NCBI GenBank assembly: GCA_029844215.1 | Contig: CM056738.1 | Span: 74,950,093 to 75,014,092 of the forward strand | Direction of reading: 5' to 3' | Length of the DNA: 64,000 nucleotides | DNA from: Przewalskia tangutica | Taxonomy: Eukaryota > Streptophyta > Magnoliopsida > Solanales > Solanaceae | Shown here: in pieces, positions 23,515 to 35,637 of the stretch | Numbering within the stretch: the stretch's first letter is position 1 | How the letters are laid out: each line of letters begins with the position of its first letter | The notes under the pieces: generated by a model | Database searches by the model: none | What the model was told of the DNA's origin: nothing | The model's input: only the letters and a program-made list of their open reading frames with translations | Translations under genes and position numbers: made by a program

Positions 23515-23828
23515 ATATTCAGCTTGTCTAGGGGAATGAGCTTAAAACCCAAATAATAAGAATCTTTATGGTAGTAACCCAACCTTACTGACTGGAGATC
23601 CCAGGAATTTTGTTCAATGAGAAAACTAAACTATAAAGATTCAATTTAGCTCTTCACTTGAAGTAAGAGCACTTCGGATTATCATTCTTTAAAGAATGAT
23701 TACTCCAAAGTCGTTCCCGCGATAAACATTAAGTGATATCTGCACAATGGGTAAAAGATAAGTTTCTGAAACTTTTAATGATTCCTAACACTTGCGAGTA
23801 GGGTAGTGCAATATACCTTATATGAGAT
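23515..23828 (+). other. Copia element 1 3' noncoding region, left part
   Basis: The region is typical copia post-RNase H DNA (GTAACCCAACCTTACTGACTG near 23573) with no gene. It is cut by the Athila insertion; the right half continues at 58985-59298. GAGAT at 23824-23828 is the left target duplication. Confidence 0.75.
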
Positions 23829-25035
23829 TGATCGGTGTATTTTATATACACCTTTTGAGTCATTTTAGTTAGTCTTTTGCCCAATTTTGCACAAATATGT
23901 GTCGTGTTAGGATAAATTTTCTTTCTTTTGAGTCACAATGGTTTAAAGTGGCACATTGGTAAGAAGGAGCGAAAAGAAGGCAGAAACAGAGGTTCCAGAG
24001 CTCAAAAAGCTAAAAAGTTGGCATCCCGGGTGAGAAGCACCAGGCGGCAGCGAGATCCACGGCATCCAAGCCAAGGCATCACCAGAAGTTTAGCGCGCTG
24101 GGCCATTCAGGTGGCGTGAAATTTGACAAATCCGAATAAGATTGGGCCAAAGCCAAAGAGGAAAATGTTTTGCACGTTTTTGAGGATATAATAAGGTCTT
24201 TTGGGTCAAATTTGAGGAGTTCCACACCTTACCATTCATCACAACATAGATCAAGATTGGAGACTTATTTTGGAGTAATTTCTTGTTCTTTATTTTATTT
24301 CTTTCTAGTATATGTTGGATACTATTTTAGTTCTTGACATGTCTATGGCTAGGAACTAACTTAATTTAGGGCTTTCCATGTCGAATCGTTTGAACCTCGT
24401 TTTATGAATTAATGCAAGATTTTGGTTTCTACTTATTATTGTTGAGATTTATTCAATAATTGTTTTGATTGCTTGGTAATTAATTGATCACTAATTATCA
24501 TCACTTATATGATTTCTAATCGAAATCCGAAAGGGGAGATTGTGAATATGCTATAGTTGAATAAACATAGATTTAAATCGTGGACGAAAGTACTCCGATA
24601 TTTGTGTAACTTAATAGGTTATTGCTCTTAATCCTCCTTTGTAGTTAATCTTGTCATCGAAAGATAGAAAGGTTCTACATTGGGGTTGAGTGTTTATATT
24701 ATCTTAATATGAGTATAAAACAGCTTAGTTAATCTGCTATCTCAACATAGAAGAAAAATCTTAGTTATTTGCATTAACGAGTAAAGCGAGCGGATAGTCG
24801 AAGAGATTTGGAAGCCCTATTTCCACCATATCTGAAGTAAAGTAAAATAATTTAGTTAGCATCTATAATCATAGCTATAAACAAATTATCAAATTATCGG
24901 TCACCAAATAGATACTACATAATAGAGGTTGGTAATTGAACACTAATCCATGAGGACGATAACTCGGTCTTCTAGACTATATTACTTGTCACGATACGTG
25001 CACTTGCGTTTAGCGTGTGTATAAATCGCGCATCA
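23829..25035 (+). repeat. 5' LTR of the Athila element
   Basis: The LTR runs from TGATCGGTGTATTTTATATA to CGCGCATCA. A TATA-like GAGGATATAATAAGG lies near 24182. It matches the 3' LTR (57758-58979) almost perfectly except for a G/C-rich block at about 24025-24120 that differs strongly. The 63-codon open frame inside is not a gene. Confidence 0.9.
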
Positions 25036-25041
25036 AGTTTT

Positions 25042-25059
25042 TGGCGCCGTTGCCGGGGA
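25042..25059 (+). other. Athila primer-binding site
   Basis: TGGCGCCGTTGCCGGGGA lies six bases inside the 5' LTR. This is the conserved primer site of Athila elements (tRNA-Asp). Confidence 0.9.
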
Positions 25060-25220
25060 TTGGTGTAGTTCAATATCAATCTATCTATTCTTAATTTCTA
25101 ATTTGGTTTTTATTTTTCTTTTTATTATTTTTTGTATTGGTGGAACCGTGCGCCATGATCCGTTGGTTTTGATTTATCTCAGGGACCCTGCAAACATGGA
25201 TTACTACTATCAAGGGTTAC
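25060..25220 (+). other. Athila leader and first part of the reduced gag, left of the Ogre
   Basis: Leader DNA ends with an open stretch reading LRDPANMDYYYQG. This continues directly at 45308 after the Ogre. The main gag core expected between them is missing, so gag was already deleted before the Ogre arrived. GTTAC at 25216-25220 is the left Ogre target duplication. Confidence 0.7.
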
Positions 25221-28200
25221 TGTCGCGCCCTTTTCCGGCCGCGGCATTTTTTCTAGCGAACCCTGCTTAAAATGCAATGTTAGAAAATAAATAATAAAAT
25301 ACTAAAATGTTCAAAAATGCTTAAAAGCTTAAGAAGTATTAAAATATTGAAAGGGATGCTATAGTTTTAAAAGAAAAATTGCTACATATTAAAGTGCTAA
25401 AAGGTAAAAATGCTAAAAGGTTGCTAGGGAGTGCAAAATGGTAAAAAGTGTTAAAAAAAAATGCTAAAGGGTTCATGAGTCGCAACCTAATTAATTTGGG
25501 TGAATTAGGACACCTAAATGTTTAAATAGTTTAAAGTAAAACATTAACTCCATTTTAATGGTCTGCTAAACTTAATGAGATTCTGGGTAAGGGTTCTTTA
25601 TTAATCTAGAGGGAAGGGGTTAGGCGCCCTCTAAGATCCGCTAACTTGCGGTTGTCCTGCCAAACCTAGGGTAATTATTATGTTTAAAGGTGCTTAAGTC
25701 TAAAAAGGGCAAAAGGGGTGTTATAAATAAATAAAAGAGTCAAATGCTAAATGTTTAAAGTGCTTAAAATACTAAAGGTTGCTAAAATGTGCTAAAAGAT
25801 TGATTTTAAAGCTAAAGGGTGCTAAAGGTTAAAGGGTGATTAAGGAATGTTAAGAGGGCTAGAAATGCTAAAGAATGCTAGGAAGGTGTTTTATGGGCCA
25901 TAGATTTATCTGCGCAATTAAAGAAGTGAGGCGTTAGTTTTTGAAACTGTGCAGTTAGGATGCCTAAGTACTATCTTAGTTAGGAATATAATAGAAGTAA
26001 AATGTATGCCCGTATTCCTTTACCTAAGGGGTATATATTGCTTAGCATGAGGATATAATGTTTTGTGATAAGAGGGAGGACGTGTCTATTATGCAAAAGC
26101 AGTATTTCTTATTCTGTACTAATAGGAAATTATACCACGGTTTTAAGGATATCTAGGTAAGTAATATCTCCGCTTATTAAGCAAGTGTAGGATGCTAAAT
26201 GATTTATTATAACTATTACACAAGGCGAGGCAAGCCTACAGTACGTAAATCAAACTGATTTCTAGCTGTTGATTCAGGGTTTAACTCTTATGAATGCTAA
26301 TTAATTAGTATAACGTTTAGACAATTAATTACAATAAATGAATAGGGAGAGGATATGATGACTCGAAGAAAGGCGATGTAATTCGCCGGTGGTTTTGGGA
26401 TTCCAACGCGGATAGAGAAATGCACATAGATGCGGGTCTTCGTTTGCTGTAGCTTGTGATGAGTCTCGCCATGAGACTCTTCGTTTAGCTCCGATGCATT
26501 TCATGCAAAATATAAGAAGAGAAAATGATTAGTATATATCTCAACTATTCGAATCATAGAAAAGATCTACATACACACGATCCATACGTATACACAACCA
26601 GTACATAAGGATGCATAAATCAGTGGACAAACCAACTGCTGCAACAGCCAGCAGACCGAGCCAACAATCAACGGAATACAGCGAGATTGACATACTTAGA
26701 TCACGATGTGTATGAATATTACAATCAGATGCATGCAGTGGACAAGAAGTGCAGGTAATCAAGACAACACACAGTAGACAGTTAGACCAAACAAAGCAAA
26801 TATTTCGTCCAAACAGGGGAGTTACAAATATGCAGGGATTGTAGAAAGATCATGCATAGCTTAAAATATAAATAGCGATGGATAGGAAATCAGGAACCAA
26901 ACATGCATATTTCCAGTTTATTTTAAAAGATAGTAGATAGGCATTTTCAGGATGAAATAGAAACATATATGCCCCTTTTTCATAGCTCAGATTTTCAGCG
27001 CAGGGAAGTGTTCACTTAGAAACTAATGGACTGATTTAGTAAGCATGCTTGACCCCTTAACAATCAAAGAGATCATTCCAAATAGTATTTAAACAGGCTT
27101 AACTGCCGGCAGATAGCAAGACCCAACTAGGCTAACACAGATTTCCTTAGGACAATGGTCAACAAGGTTCCAGTCAGGTATACATATTGGCGATGTAACT
27201 CATGTAATCTCACAGTAGTACATAAATCATGCTAGAAAACAAACAAGGACAAGTATCACATTGATTTATATCACCTAAGGTTAGATGAACCCGATAGACA
27301 TATTAGGATTTTGGCCTGGTTTGAACAATCTACAACGATCCATAATGAAATAACATTGACTAATCCGAGTTTATATCATACAACACAGATTTCAGGCATT
27401 GGTTTAATGGAAGACATTCAGTATCTCCACACCAGACTAACTAATTACGCCTCGATACAAACTAACTCACTTAGCTTATGTCAAACACAGAAACACATAA
27501 CACTGACTTCATGGCTAAGCATATTAAATCGAAAGATCCAAGTACCGGCAGTAGCCATCACTAAATCTCGGATAACTTAAACAAAGTCAAAACAACACAG
27601 TTAAATAACATATAATCACTGCACATGTCATGAAACACAAATTGGACGAGAACACGAAAGGAGACGAGTTTACCTTCTCCGGACAGCGAACCGGGGCAGC
27701 GTATCAAGTCGTCGGTCCGCTCGGAAAGCTTGCTAATGCAATGGAAAGAAAGAAAGGTTTTACGAGAATTGTTGGCTATTAGGGGTTAGGTCGATTGACC
27801 GCTCTTTGAACGCTTGGTTCGCTCCTTCGATGATACTAAAAGGTGCTCCTCGAATAAATCGATTGCCCTTTGATTTTCCCGATCGTGTCGCCTTTCATGT
27901 ATACCGCCTTCGTTTATATAGCCTCAAATTGGATTCTAAATTGGGTGCGATTTGGACTGCATGTAAAAACTTTGGTAAGGATTGATTCGTGAGGTATTTC
28001 TTACCATTAATGGGTGATTCGGACAGATTTGGCTGCTTATTTTGGGCGAATCTTGGTACTAATATCTTGTATAATCTGTTAAGGCAAGTATTGCTTATGG
28101 TAAGTTGGTTTTGAGGGCTCGACCACGATTTTGGATGAATCTTGGCGGGAAAGGAAAATCGCCAGATTTTCCTCCCTAAAATCCGGTGAGATTCGTGTGT

Positions 28201-29057
28201 GAAGGGGAGGGAAATATGCGGCGGTTCTCTAGGGTTTTCTAGGTCAAGGGAGCGGGAGTGAAGGGCTGAGGGGAAATGAGGGTGTGGGCGGGCTACTGGG
28301 CTGATAAGGGTGGAAGGACTGGGCTGGCGGGTTTGGCTGTGTTAATAAATGGGCTGGGTAGATTTTAGGAGTTAACTAATTAGGTATTAGTTTAGGTTAG
28401 TTTTAATTATTAGGTACTTAATTAGTGGTAAGTTATTTTAATCAGTGATAAGTTAATTAGTGGTAAACCAATAAGCTAATGTGATTAAATTATTTAGGTG
28501 TTTTATTAGCCTAAGTTATTATTATAAACTATTATGATAATAAATGTGGGTGTGCTATTTAACGTTTTAAATGCGGTGCTATTATTTAAAACCTTATTTA
28601 TTGTGCATTATTACGAAGTTAAATTAAAATGCATTGAGTTTATTAAATTACTTAAATGCCGAATGCGAGTACGATATTTAAGAATTGTTTAAAGCCTTAT
28701 AAATGCTACGCTATTAAATGCATATATCAGATTAAAATTGATTTTTAAATTGCAAATGATTACTAATAAATGCGGCTATGCTACCTGACACGACGTTATC
28801 GCTAAATTATTTATTTTACGCATTTATTAATTATTTAAGAATTACGACAAAGCTTAAAGTTAATAAATGCGGGCGCGGGACTCTAAGTGCTTAAAACTTC
28901 TACGTAAGACGCGACGCCATTATTAAATTAATTATTTATGCCTGTTTTTATGTTTTATCGCTGCATTTTATTATAAAAATCATAAAAATTATTTTACAAA
29001 ATTAGTCTAATTTTATGGTTAGTGGCTGGACGGGAGGATCAAAATTGGGTGTCAACA
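25221..29057 (-). repeat. 3' LTR of the Ogre element (3.8 kb)
   Basis: It is the near-identical partner of 41461-45302. It contains a degenerate field of GCTAAA-type words (about 25300-25900), a GAGTCTC-GCCAT-GAGACTC hairpin (about 26463-26481) and A/T-rich AAATGCG words (28550-28990). Open frames of 73-89 codons occur in both LTRs but have no recognised domain. Confidence 0.92.
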
Positions 29058-29192
29058 GATGTCCCTCTTTGTATGGAGATGATGGAAGAATCTTCGGACA
29101 AAGACGTTGACTCATAGCCAATTTTGTCTCGATCTTCAGAATTGCAAAAATGCTGGGCAGGTAGATAAGGCTGACGCAAAAAATCAAGAACT

Positions 29193-29375
29193 GTCCCAGT
29201 GTCGAGTTATGACGACACTGGGATACCATGGTCTAAACACCAAGGCGGGCTAATGCGGACTCAAAGATGTCCCAGTGTCGAGTTATGACGACACTGGGCT
29301 ACCATGGTCAAAACACCAAGGCGGGCTAATGCGGGCTTAAAGATGTCCCAGTGTCGAGTTATGATGACACTGGGT
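29193..29375 (-). repeat. Array of 76-bp units, each with a strong hairpin
   Basis: Units start at 29193, 29269 and 29345, exactly 76 bases apart. Each begins with CCCAGTGTCG, an 8-base loop (AGTTATGA) and CGACACTGGG, a perfect 10-bp stem in the first two. The third has one change (TGACACTGGG), leaving 9 bp. The array lies about 120-320 bases from the 3' LTR. Confidence 0.95.
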
Positions 29376-29879
29376 TATGGTGCAAAAAGTAAAAGAAAAT
29401 AACTGGCTTGAACCTGGGGTGTACTGCTATGGCTTGTGGTGCTGGGGTTCTACGGTGGAGCGAGTGGACCGACGCTTGAGGCCGCTTCTGCCAATCGTTG
29501 GGAAGGTTGGCCCCCCAACAGATTGCCCCGGTTCGCTGTAAGAGAAAATCCACGTTGTGCTCCTGCTGCTGCATGCTAAGACTTGAACAAACGGTTAGTG
29601 CATAACTGCTAAGGCAAAATAATTTTAAAAACAATGTAACTGTGAATAGAAAAGGTTATCCTGCAAAACGCGATGCCTGTTGTGTTGATGCGATTTTGCG
29701 AATGCTGTGATTTTCGTCCTTGCACAGACGTGTTGCGATTGTGAACGCGGGTATGTTGTCCTTGCTGCAATTGTCCCTGTGTACTAAAGCTCAAGAAAGA
29801 GTTAGTGCATAACTGCTAAGACAGAATAATAAAGCATGCGTAAGAAATGCAATTTCGGGAGTATAGAAATCGTCCCTGC

Positions 29880-30810
29880 GTGATATGCTGATGATGGCGT
29901 CGTTTTCGGACTTGTCGTCGTTTTCGGACTTGTCGTCGTTTTCGGACGTGGCGTCGTTTTCGGACGCGGAGTCGTTTTCGGACTTGTTGCTGCTGCTCCT
30001 GTAGACTAAAGCTCAAGGAAGAGTTAGTGCATAACTGCTAAGACAGAATAATAAAGCATGAATGATAAAAATGCAATTTTGAGAACAGAGAAAATCTTCC
30101 TTGTGTAGATGTAATATGCTGATGATGGCGTCGTTTTCGGACTTCTTTGTCCGATAACGTCGTTGCACGGGCGTGTTCTTCCGGGCGTCGTTGCGTGACG
30201 CACGTCTTGATGGTGTCGTTCGACACAATGTTCTTTGGCGTCGTTGCGTAGACGCACGTCGATGATCGCCGCCGACATGATCGCGATAACGCCGCGTTAC
30301 TGGACGTGTTCTTCTTTGGCGTCGTTGCAAACGCAATCGCGATGATGTCGTTGCCTGGACATAATGTTGCTGGCGTCGTTGTGTAGACGCACGCCGGCGA
30401 CGCCGTCGTTACTGGGCGTGTTCTTCCGGGCGTCGTTGCGTAGACGCACGCACGATGATGTCGTTACTGGACATAATGTTCTTTGGCGTCGTTGTGTAGA
30501 CGCACGCCGACGACGCCGTCGTTACTGGGCGATGTTCTGCTGTAACGCGTCGTTGCTCGGACGATATTCTTCTTGGCGTCGTTGCGTAGACGCAATCGCG
30601 ATGGTGTCGTTGCTCGACACAATATTCTTTGGCGTCGTTGCGTGACGCACGCGATGATGTCGCCGCCGACATGACGCCGATAACGCGTCGTTGCTGGGCG
30701 TGTTCTTCTTTGGCGTCGTTGCGTGACGCACGCCGATGGTGTCGTTGCTTGGACACAATCGCGATAACGCGTCGTTACTGGGCGTATTCCTTTGGCGTCG
30801 TTGCGTGACG
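29880..30810 (-). repeat. Ogre 3' UTR minisatellites
   Basis: About five copies of the 18-bp unit GTCGTTTTCGGACTTGTC lie at 29893-29990. Roughly ten copies of a GGCGTCGTTGCGTAGACGCA core follow at 30120-30810, spaced about 55-65 bases with a GATGATGTCGTTGCTGGACA-like partner. The core is itself an inverted repeat (GCGTC...GACGC). Very CpG-rich compared with its surroundings. Confidence 0.85.
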
Positions 30811-32073
30811 CGATGCTAAGCGAGAAAGCGTTAGTGTATACTGTTTAAACAAAATGATAAATATATATGAAATGCAATTATGTGAATAAGGATGTCTTCC
30901 TGTATGATATGTGGGGTGTTGTGAATCTTTGAGATGTTGTCCTTGGCGGACATGCTAAATCGCGACAGCGAATTGTCATGATGCCTTTGTTGTGATGCAT
31001 TCGTGAACCATGTGGATTGTCATGATGTCTTTGTTGTGCGTTTGTGCACTGCATGAGTTGCAATTTGACTCTAGGCCCGAGCTGATGCGCTATAATTTGT
31101 TGCGGACTTTTGAATTCTGAATGTTGATTGTCGGTGCCTCTATCCCTCGAGCGTATGGAATCATATTTGTCGGTGTCCTTTCGTGGCGAAGTCCTTAAAG
31201 ATGTCCCGATTTGGTATGGCCCGAAGTCGGATATATGTCGTCGCTGGACATAATCGCGATAACGTCGTTGCTGGGCGTCTTCCGCTTTGCTCTATAGGAT
31301 AGATGCTCCGAGATGTCGTCCTTGCATGGACATGCTAAATGCTGCCACTGACGAATTGTCATGATGCCTCTGTTGGGCGTGATGCATTGGTTGCCAATTT
31401 TGACTTTGTGCCTTAGTTGATGCGCTAGGTTTTGTCGCGGAACTCTGAACTTTGATTGCCGATTGTTGATGCCCCTTTCTGCTGCTGCTGCTTCTGATGC
31501 GGACTTTGGATTGTTGTCATCCTCTGCCTTTGTTGCTTTTGCTGCTTCTGCGAAGAGATCTTTCGTCGTATTTTCTGCTTCGGCTGTTGCACTTTCTGCT
31601 TCTGTTAATATTAAAAGACCTGCGCTCAAAGAAAATTTTGTGAGTTTTGGGAAGTCGATTCATATTCGACCTCGCTGCCTTGTTCCTTGATATCTGCGTG
31701 CACAGCATGCGGGACTTGACCCTGTCGACCTCTTTGAGATGCTTAGTAGTGCCGAAAGCATTTTCCAAAAAATGAAATGTTTTCATGAAGTATGCCTGAA
31801 AACATCTTTAGAAATAAACATTTATATGACAAGCGTAAAAAAATGTAAAAGCCTCGTCTAATTTGCGAATATGACATGTATTTTGACCAGCGAACATCCT
31901 TTGGAATCCTTGTTATTGCCTTCCTCGCGGTGTGCAAAGTCTCAATTTGATGTGTGTCGCGTGGCGGAACTTAACCGTGATGAATTGCTCATATCGTTTT
32001 GGACTAACCCAAACCCGCTTTGTTGCTGTAGACAAATGGGAAGATTCCTAACGGTGTGGCCGAAGCCGATTTA

Positions 32074-32206
32074 GGCGCTACGTATCCGTGAGAGAATCGG
32101 TCATGGCGTAGTTCATTACAAGCGAAATTGGGTAAAATTCTAAAAAGTGGGACCGGCGATATGGCGCCTACGTATCCGCCAAGGAATCGGTCATGGCGTA
32201 GTTCGA
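32074..32206 (-). repeat. Two paired CTACG...CGTAG modules after Ogre pol
   Basis: Plus-strand GGCGC(C)TACGTATCCG, then GAATCGGTCATGGCGTAGTTC, occurs at about 32074-32115 and again at 32161-32204. Each can fold through CTACG/CGTAG. The module is recognised from memory as common just downstream of Tat-type pol genes in plants. Confidence 0.7.
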
Positions 32207-32317
32207 TTACAAGTAAAGGGCTTTCTAATTTGCGTGGCGAGACCTATATGGGCTCTGTCATACCCACCGGGAATCGGCTTTTACAATATAAAGGGATTAC
32301 ACGGAAAACAAATACTC

Positions 32318-33600
32318 CTAGGCGTAATATCTCTTGCTGCATCTGCGTTGATAGCCTTGGGCCATACCTCGCCATCCATCTCGGCCAAGATCGGGGCCTC
32401 CACTTAAAACTCGATGAACCATGTAGGGCCTTGCGATTGTGGCGAACTTTCCTTTAGCTTCACTTTGATTCGGAAATATCGTTTCAAAACCAATTGTCGG
32501 TTTGAATAACCTTGGCCTTACTCTCTTATTAAAAGCTCTAGCCATTACGCTTTGATATAGCATCCATGATTGCATTCAACCTCTTTTCGTCGATCAACAT
32601 CAATTGCTCATAACGATCTTGTATCCACCGGCCGGCTTCGGCTTCTTGGATGATTCTCAGCGATGGTATTTCCACCTCTGCTGGTATACGGCTACATTCC
32701 ATACACCAAAGATGCGGCGTTGCCCGGTAGAAGTCCGGATTGTGGTGCGATAACCCAGCGCGAAAGGCAAATTCTCGTACCAATGTTTGTAGTTGTTGAT
32801 CATCTTGCAATATCCTCTTGATGTTCTTATTGGTGCTTCCATCGCTCCATTCATCGAGGTCGATGCAGTGGAATTACGGTGAGTGATCTTGAAATTTCCA
32901 CATATCTCACGCATCAAATTCTTGTTGAGATTGGTTCCGTTATCGGTTACAATTGATTCGGGAACCCCGAATCGGCAAATGATGTTGTTGCGACGAAGTC
33001 GACCACCACCTTTTGTCATCGATGCGTGTGATGACGCTTCTACCCATTTAGTGAAATAGTCAATCGCTACGAGGATGAATGCGTGCCCATTCGAGGCAAG
33101 CGGGTTCGACGGGGCGATGACATCCATGCCTGCCGCGAATGGCGAGAGAATTTGTCACACTAAGCTCACTGAGGCACTCGAATCAAATCTCCGTGAATCG
33201 GCATTGTCGACATTTACGCACAAACGAATACAATCTGTTTCCATCGTCATCCAAAAGTAACACCTTTCGCGAATCTTTTCGCCAAAGTGAAGCCGTTCAT
33301 ATGAGGTCCACACGTCCTCCGTGTATCTCTTCTACTAGCTTGCACGCCTCTTGAGCATCGACACGTCTCAATAAGCCCGGATCCGAGTCCCCGGTACACA
33401 ATTTCCCATTCAAAAGAAATGATTTGCTAGTCTTGAAGTGTCTTCTTACGGATGTTGGTTATGCCTACGGATATTCTCCGCCGAGGTACCTTTTGATGTC
33501 ATGGTACCATGGATTACCGTCTGTTTCTTCACCTATATATGGGAGCAATAAGCGGTTGCTCCAAAGACACTTACCGTGATTGGATCGATGTAATTCTTGT
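32318..33600 (-). pseudogene. Ogre integrase
   Basis: The domain inserts element cDNA into chromosomes. The core is readable from 33127: MDVIAPSN, FILVAIDYFTKWVEA (first catalytic Asp in the conserved block), FGVPESIVTDNGTN (second Asp), and an eroded third-Glu region (MNGAMEAP in place of NGAVEAANK). The C-terminal domain continues in shifted frames with IPAEVEIPSLRII, YEQLMLIDEKRLNAI (about 32700-32570) and MARAFNKRVRPRLF to AKRYYA (stop at 32318). The N-terminal zinc region (33600-33130) is badly frame-broken. At least three frameshifts. Confidence 0.85.
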
Positions 33601-33748
33601 CAGGATCTTTGAATCATGGAGGATAAGGTTGCTAATCGTCGAATTCGCTCGGATCCTCGGAACATGCCTAAATTCTATGTGGTGAACCTCTTCGTAATTC
33701 CTTCACGCAAAATAGGTAGGAAGTATCTTCATATTCTTGGTTGCCCAT

Positions 33749-34210
33749 TCACCTTGTACGATGGATCGATGAAGTGCAATCGCCTATGACCAGAACTCTT
33801 GTATGTCCATATCTATGGCCATTCGAGCCCCATATGCAAGCTTCATATTCCGCCATATTGTTGGTGCATGGAAATCGAGCCGCGGAAATCGGATAATCTT
33901 GACTGTTTACAAACCAAAGCGCTCCAATGCCGACTCCTTTGAAATTTGCCGCCCCATCGAAAAACATCCTCCAACCCGGGTAAACCTCTGAGATATCTTC
34001 TCCGACAAACAATACCTCTTCATCAGGAAAATAGGTTCGAAGGGGCTCGTACTCCTCATCGACTGGGTTCTCAGCAAGATGATCAGCTAATGCTTGTCCG
34101 TTACGGCTCTGCGTGGCGTGAAGCGATGTCAAACTTCGCTCAACATAATTTGCCATTTCGCTAGTTTCGGTGGGCATGGGCTTACGAAGGATATACTTAA
34201 GCGGATCCAT
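33749..34210 (-). pseudogene. Ogre RNase H
   Basis: An open frame of 153 codons starts MDPLKYILRKPMPTE, the usual entry to Tat-type RNase H. It has the catalytic FFDGAANFKGVGIG and the NNMAEYEAC segment with its Glu. The end of the domain is lost to a frameshift near 33750. It would degrade the RNA strand during reverse transcription. Confidence 0.85.
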
Positions 34211-34638
34211 CCTCGAAATAAGATAAGTAGTGTATCTTAGATAGATAGTGCGAACTTAGGCGACCAGTTAATCGCAACAAATGCGTTCTAGCGAGTATAA
34301 CGAGCTTCATATGCCGTGAACTTCTTACTCAAATAGTATATGGCACATTCCTTTTCCTGTTTCATCGTGTTGCCCACACGCATCAAGCATTTTCTAACAG
34401 ACAAATAGAGTAGCAAAGGTCTCCCGGTTCGGAGGCACTAGGCGGATTAAACAGTATTCTTTGATTACGTCAAAAGCACATTGGCAATCTGTTGTCCACT
34501 TGGTAGTCGCATCCTTTTTCAATAATTTGAATATCGGCTCGCATATCACGGTGGCGGGCTATGAACTCGCTGATGTAGTTGGCGACCAGAAACTCATCAC
34601 GCCCTTTTTGCTTTTCGGAGGTAATTCTTGGATGGCTT
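34211..34638 (-). pseudogene. Ogre RT-RNase H connection, frame-broken
   Basis: This is the tether region between RT and RNase H. Short conserved pieces appear in changing frames, for example the YYLSKKFTAYEA-like segment near 34330. No intact frame. Confidence 0.5.
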
Positions 34639-35637
34639 TTATTTTAGGTCTAGCTCAATCCCTCTCCTGCTCACTATAAAACCCAACAGCTTCCCTGCGG
34701 GAACGCCAAATGCGCACTTTGCCGGATTCAACTTCAAGTTATACTGTCTTAGTCGTTGGAAAAACTTCTTCAAGTTTGCCAAATGGTCCTCCGTTTTTCG
34801 CGATTTGATGATGACGTCGTCCACATAGACCTCAATTTCTTTATGAATCATGTCATGGAAGATGGTGGTCATGGCTCTCATGTAGGTGGCGCCTGCGTTC
34901 TTGAGACCGAACGGCATAACTCGATAATAGTACACCCCCCACGGGGTAGTGAATGCTGTCTTTTCTGCGTCCTCTTCTGCCATAAGGATCTGATGATAGC
35001 CAGCAAAGCAATCGACGAACGACTGTAGTTCATGCTTCGCACAATTATCGATGAGTATATGGATGTTTGGAAGAGGAAAGTCATCCTTCGGGCTGGCTCT
35101 GTTGAGGTCTCTGTAATCTACGCAGACTCGGACCTTTCCATCTTTCTTCTTTTACGCGATATTTGCTAACCAAGTAGGATACTTTGCAACTCGAATTACC
35201 TTTGCCTCAAATGTTTAGACACTCTTCTTTGACCTTCAAACTCGTATACGGTTTGATCTTTCTCGGCCTTTGTTTCTGGGGAAATAAGATGGTTCAATAG
35301 GTAGCACATGTGCGGCGATGCGTACTCAAACACTGGCATGTCCTCATATGACCAAGCAAACACATCGATTATCTTGTTTGAGAGCTCAATTAATTCTTCC
35401 TTCGTGTGACGTTTAGGTGGCGACTCTAGTCTCTTTCACGGTTCCTCATCGCCTAAGTTTATTAACTCTGTTTCTTCCAAATTTGGTTTAGGCCTATTCT
35501 CAAAGTTTTCCATTTCTTGGTGAGTTACATGCGGACATTCCTCTTGTTCCTCGGGGTTATGCTCGTCATTTGAACTTTGTTCGTTGGTCTCATTACATGT
35601 CATATTCGCGTTATCAACAGGTTTATTAATATGATCG
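34639..35637 (-). pseudogene. Ogre reverse transcriptase (exon after the putative intron)
   Basis: The linker (35637-35200) reads NEQSSNDEHNPEEQEECPHV and ELIELSNKIIDVFAWSYEDMP, the N-terminal lead-in of Tat RT. The catalytic domain follows: VRVCVDYRDLNRASPKDDFP (about 35130), FVDCFAGYHQ (about 35005, first catalytic Asp region), then 34983-34639 with TPWGVYYYRVMPFGLKNAGATY, the YVDD active site and NPAKCAFGV. Frameshifts near 35190, 35100 and 34985 break it. The active-site residues themselves are intact. Confidence 0.88.

Larger units (their letters stand above)
29058..32317 (-). other. Ogre 3' untranslated region, repeat-rich
   Basis: There is no domain-bearing ORF between the integrase end and the 3' LTR. 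From the pol side it holds CTACG/CGTAG paired modules (32074-32206), a Ser/Ala-coding low-complexity stretch (about 31460-31620), a dense minisatellite (29880-30810), higher-order units starting at about 29577, 29787 and 30006, and a hairpin array (29193-29375). Open frames here on both strands are repeat artefacts. Satellite-forming 3' UTR repeats are known for Ogre elements in legumes. Confidence 0.75.

Noticed and set aside
25042..25059. tRNA genes at the tRNA-like words (also 5726-5737 and 41439-41456)
   Set aside because: Only the short 3' complement of the tRNA is present; these are primer-binding sites. No cloverleaf was found.
26541..27580. Open frames of 73-89 codons present in both Ogre LTRs
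   Set aside because: They are duplicated because LTRs are duplicated, have no recognised domain, and the second copies differ by frameshifts.
29816..30758. Several overlapping Arg-rich or Ser/Thr-rich open frames on both strands
   Set aside because: They result from the CpG-rich tandem repeats of the Ogre 3' UTR; no domain and no start context.
29193..30810. Regular repeats with spacers, at first sight like a CRISPR array
   Set aside because: Plant nuclear DNA; units are contiguous tandem repeats without unique spacers and lie within an Ogre element.
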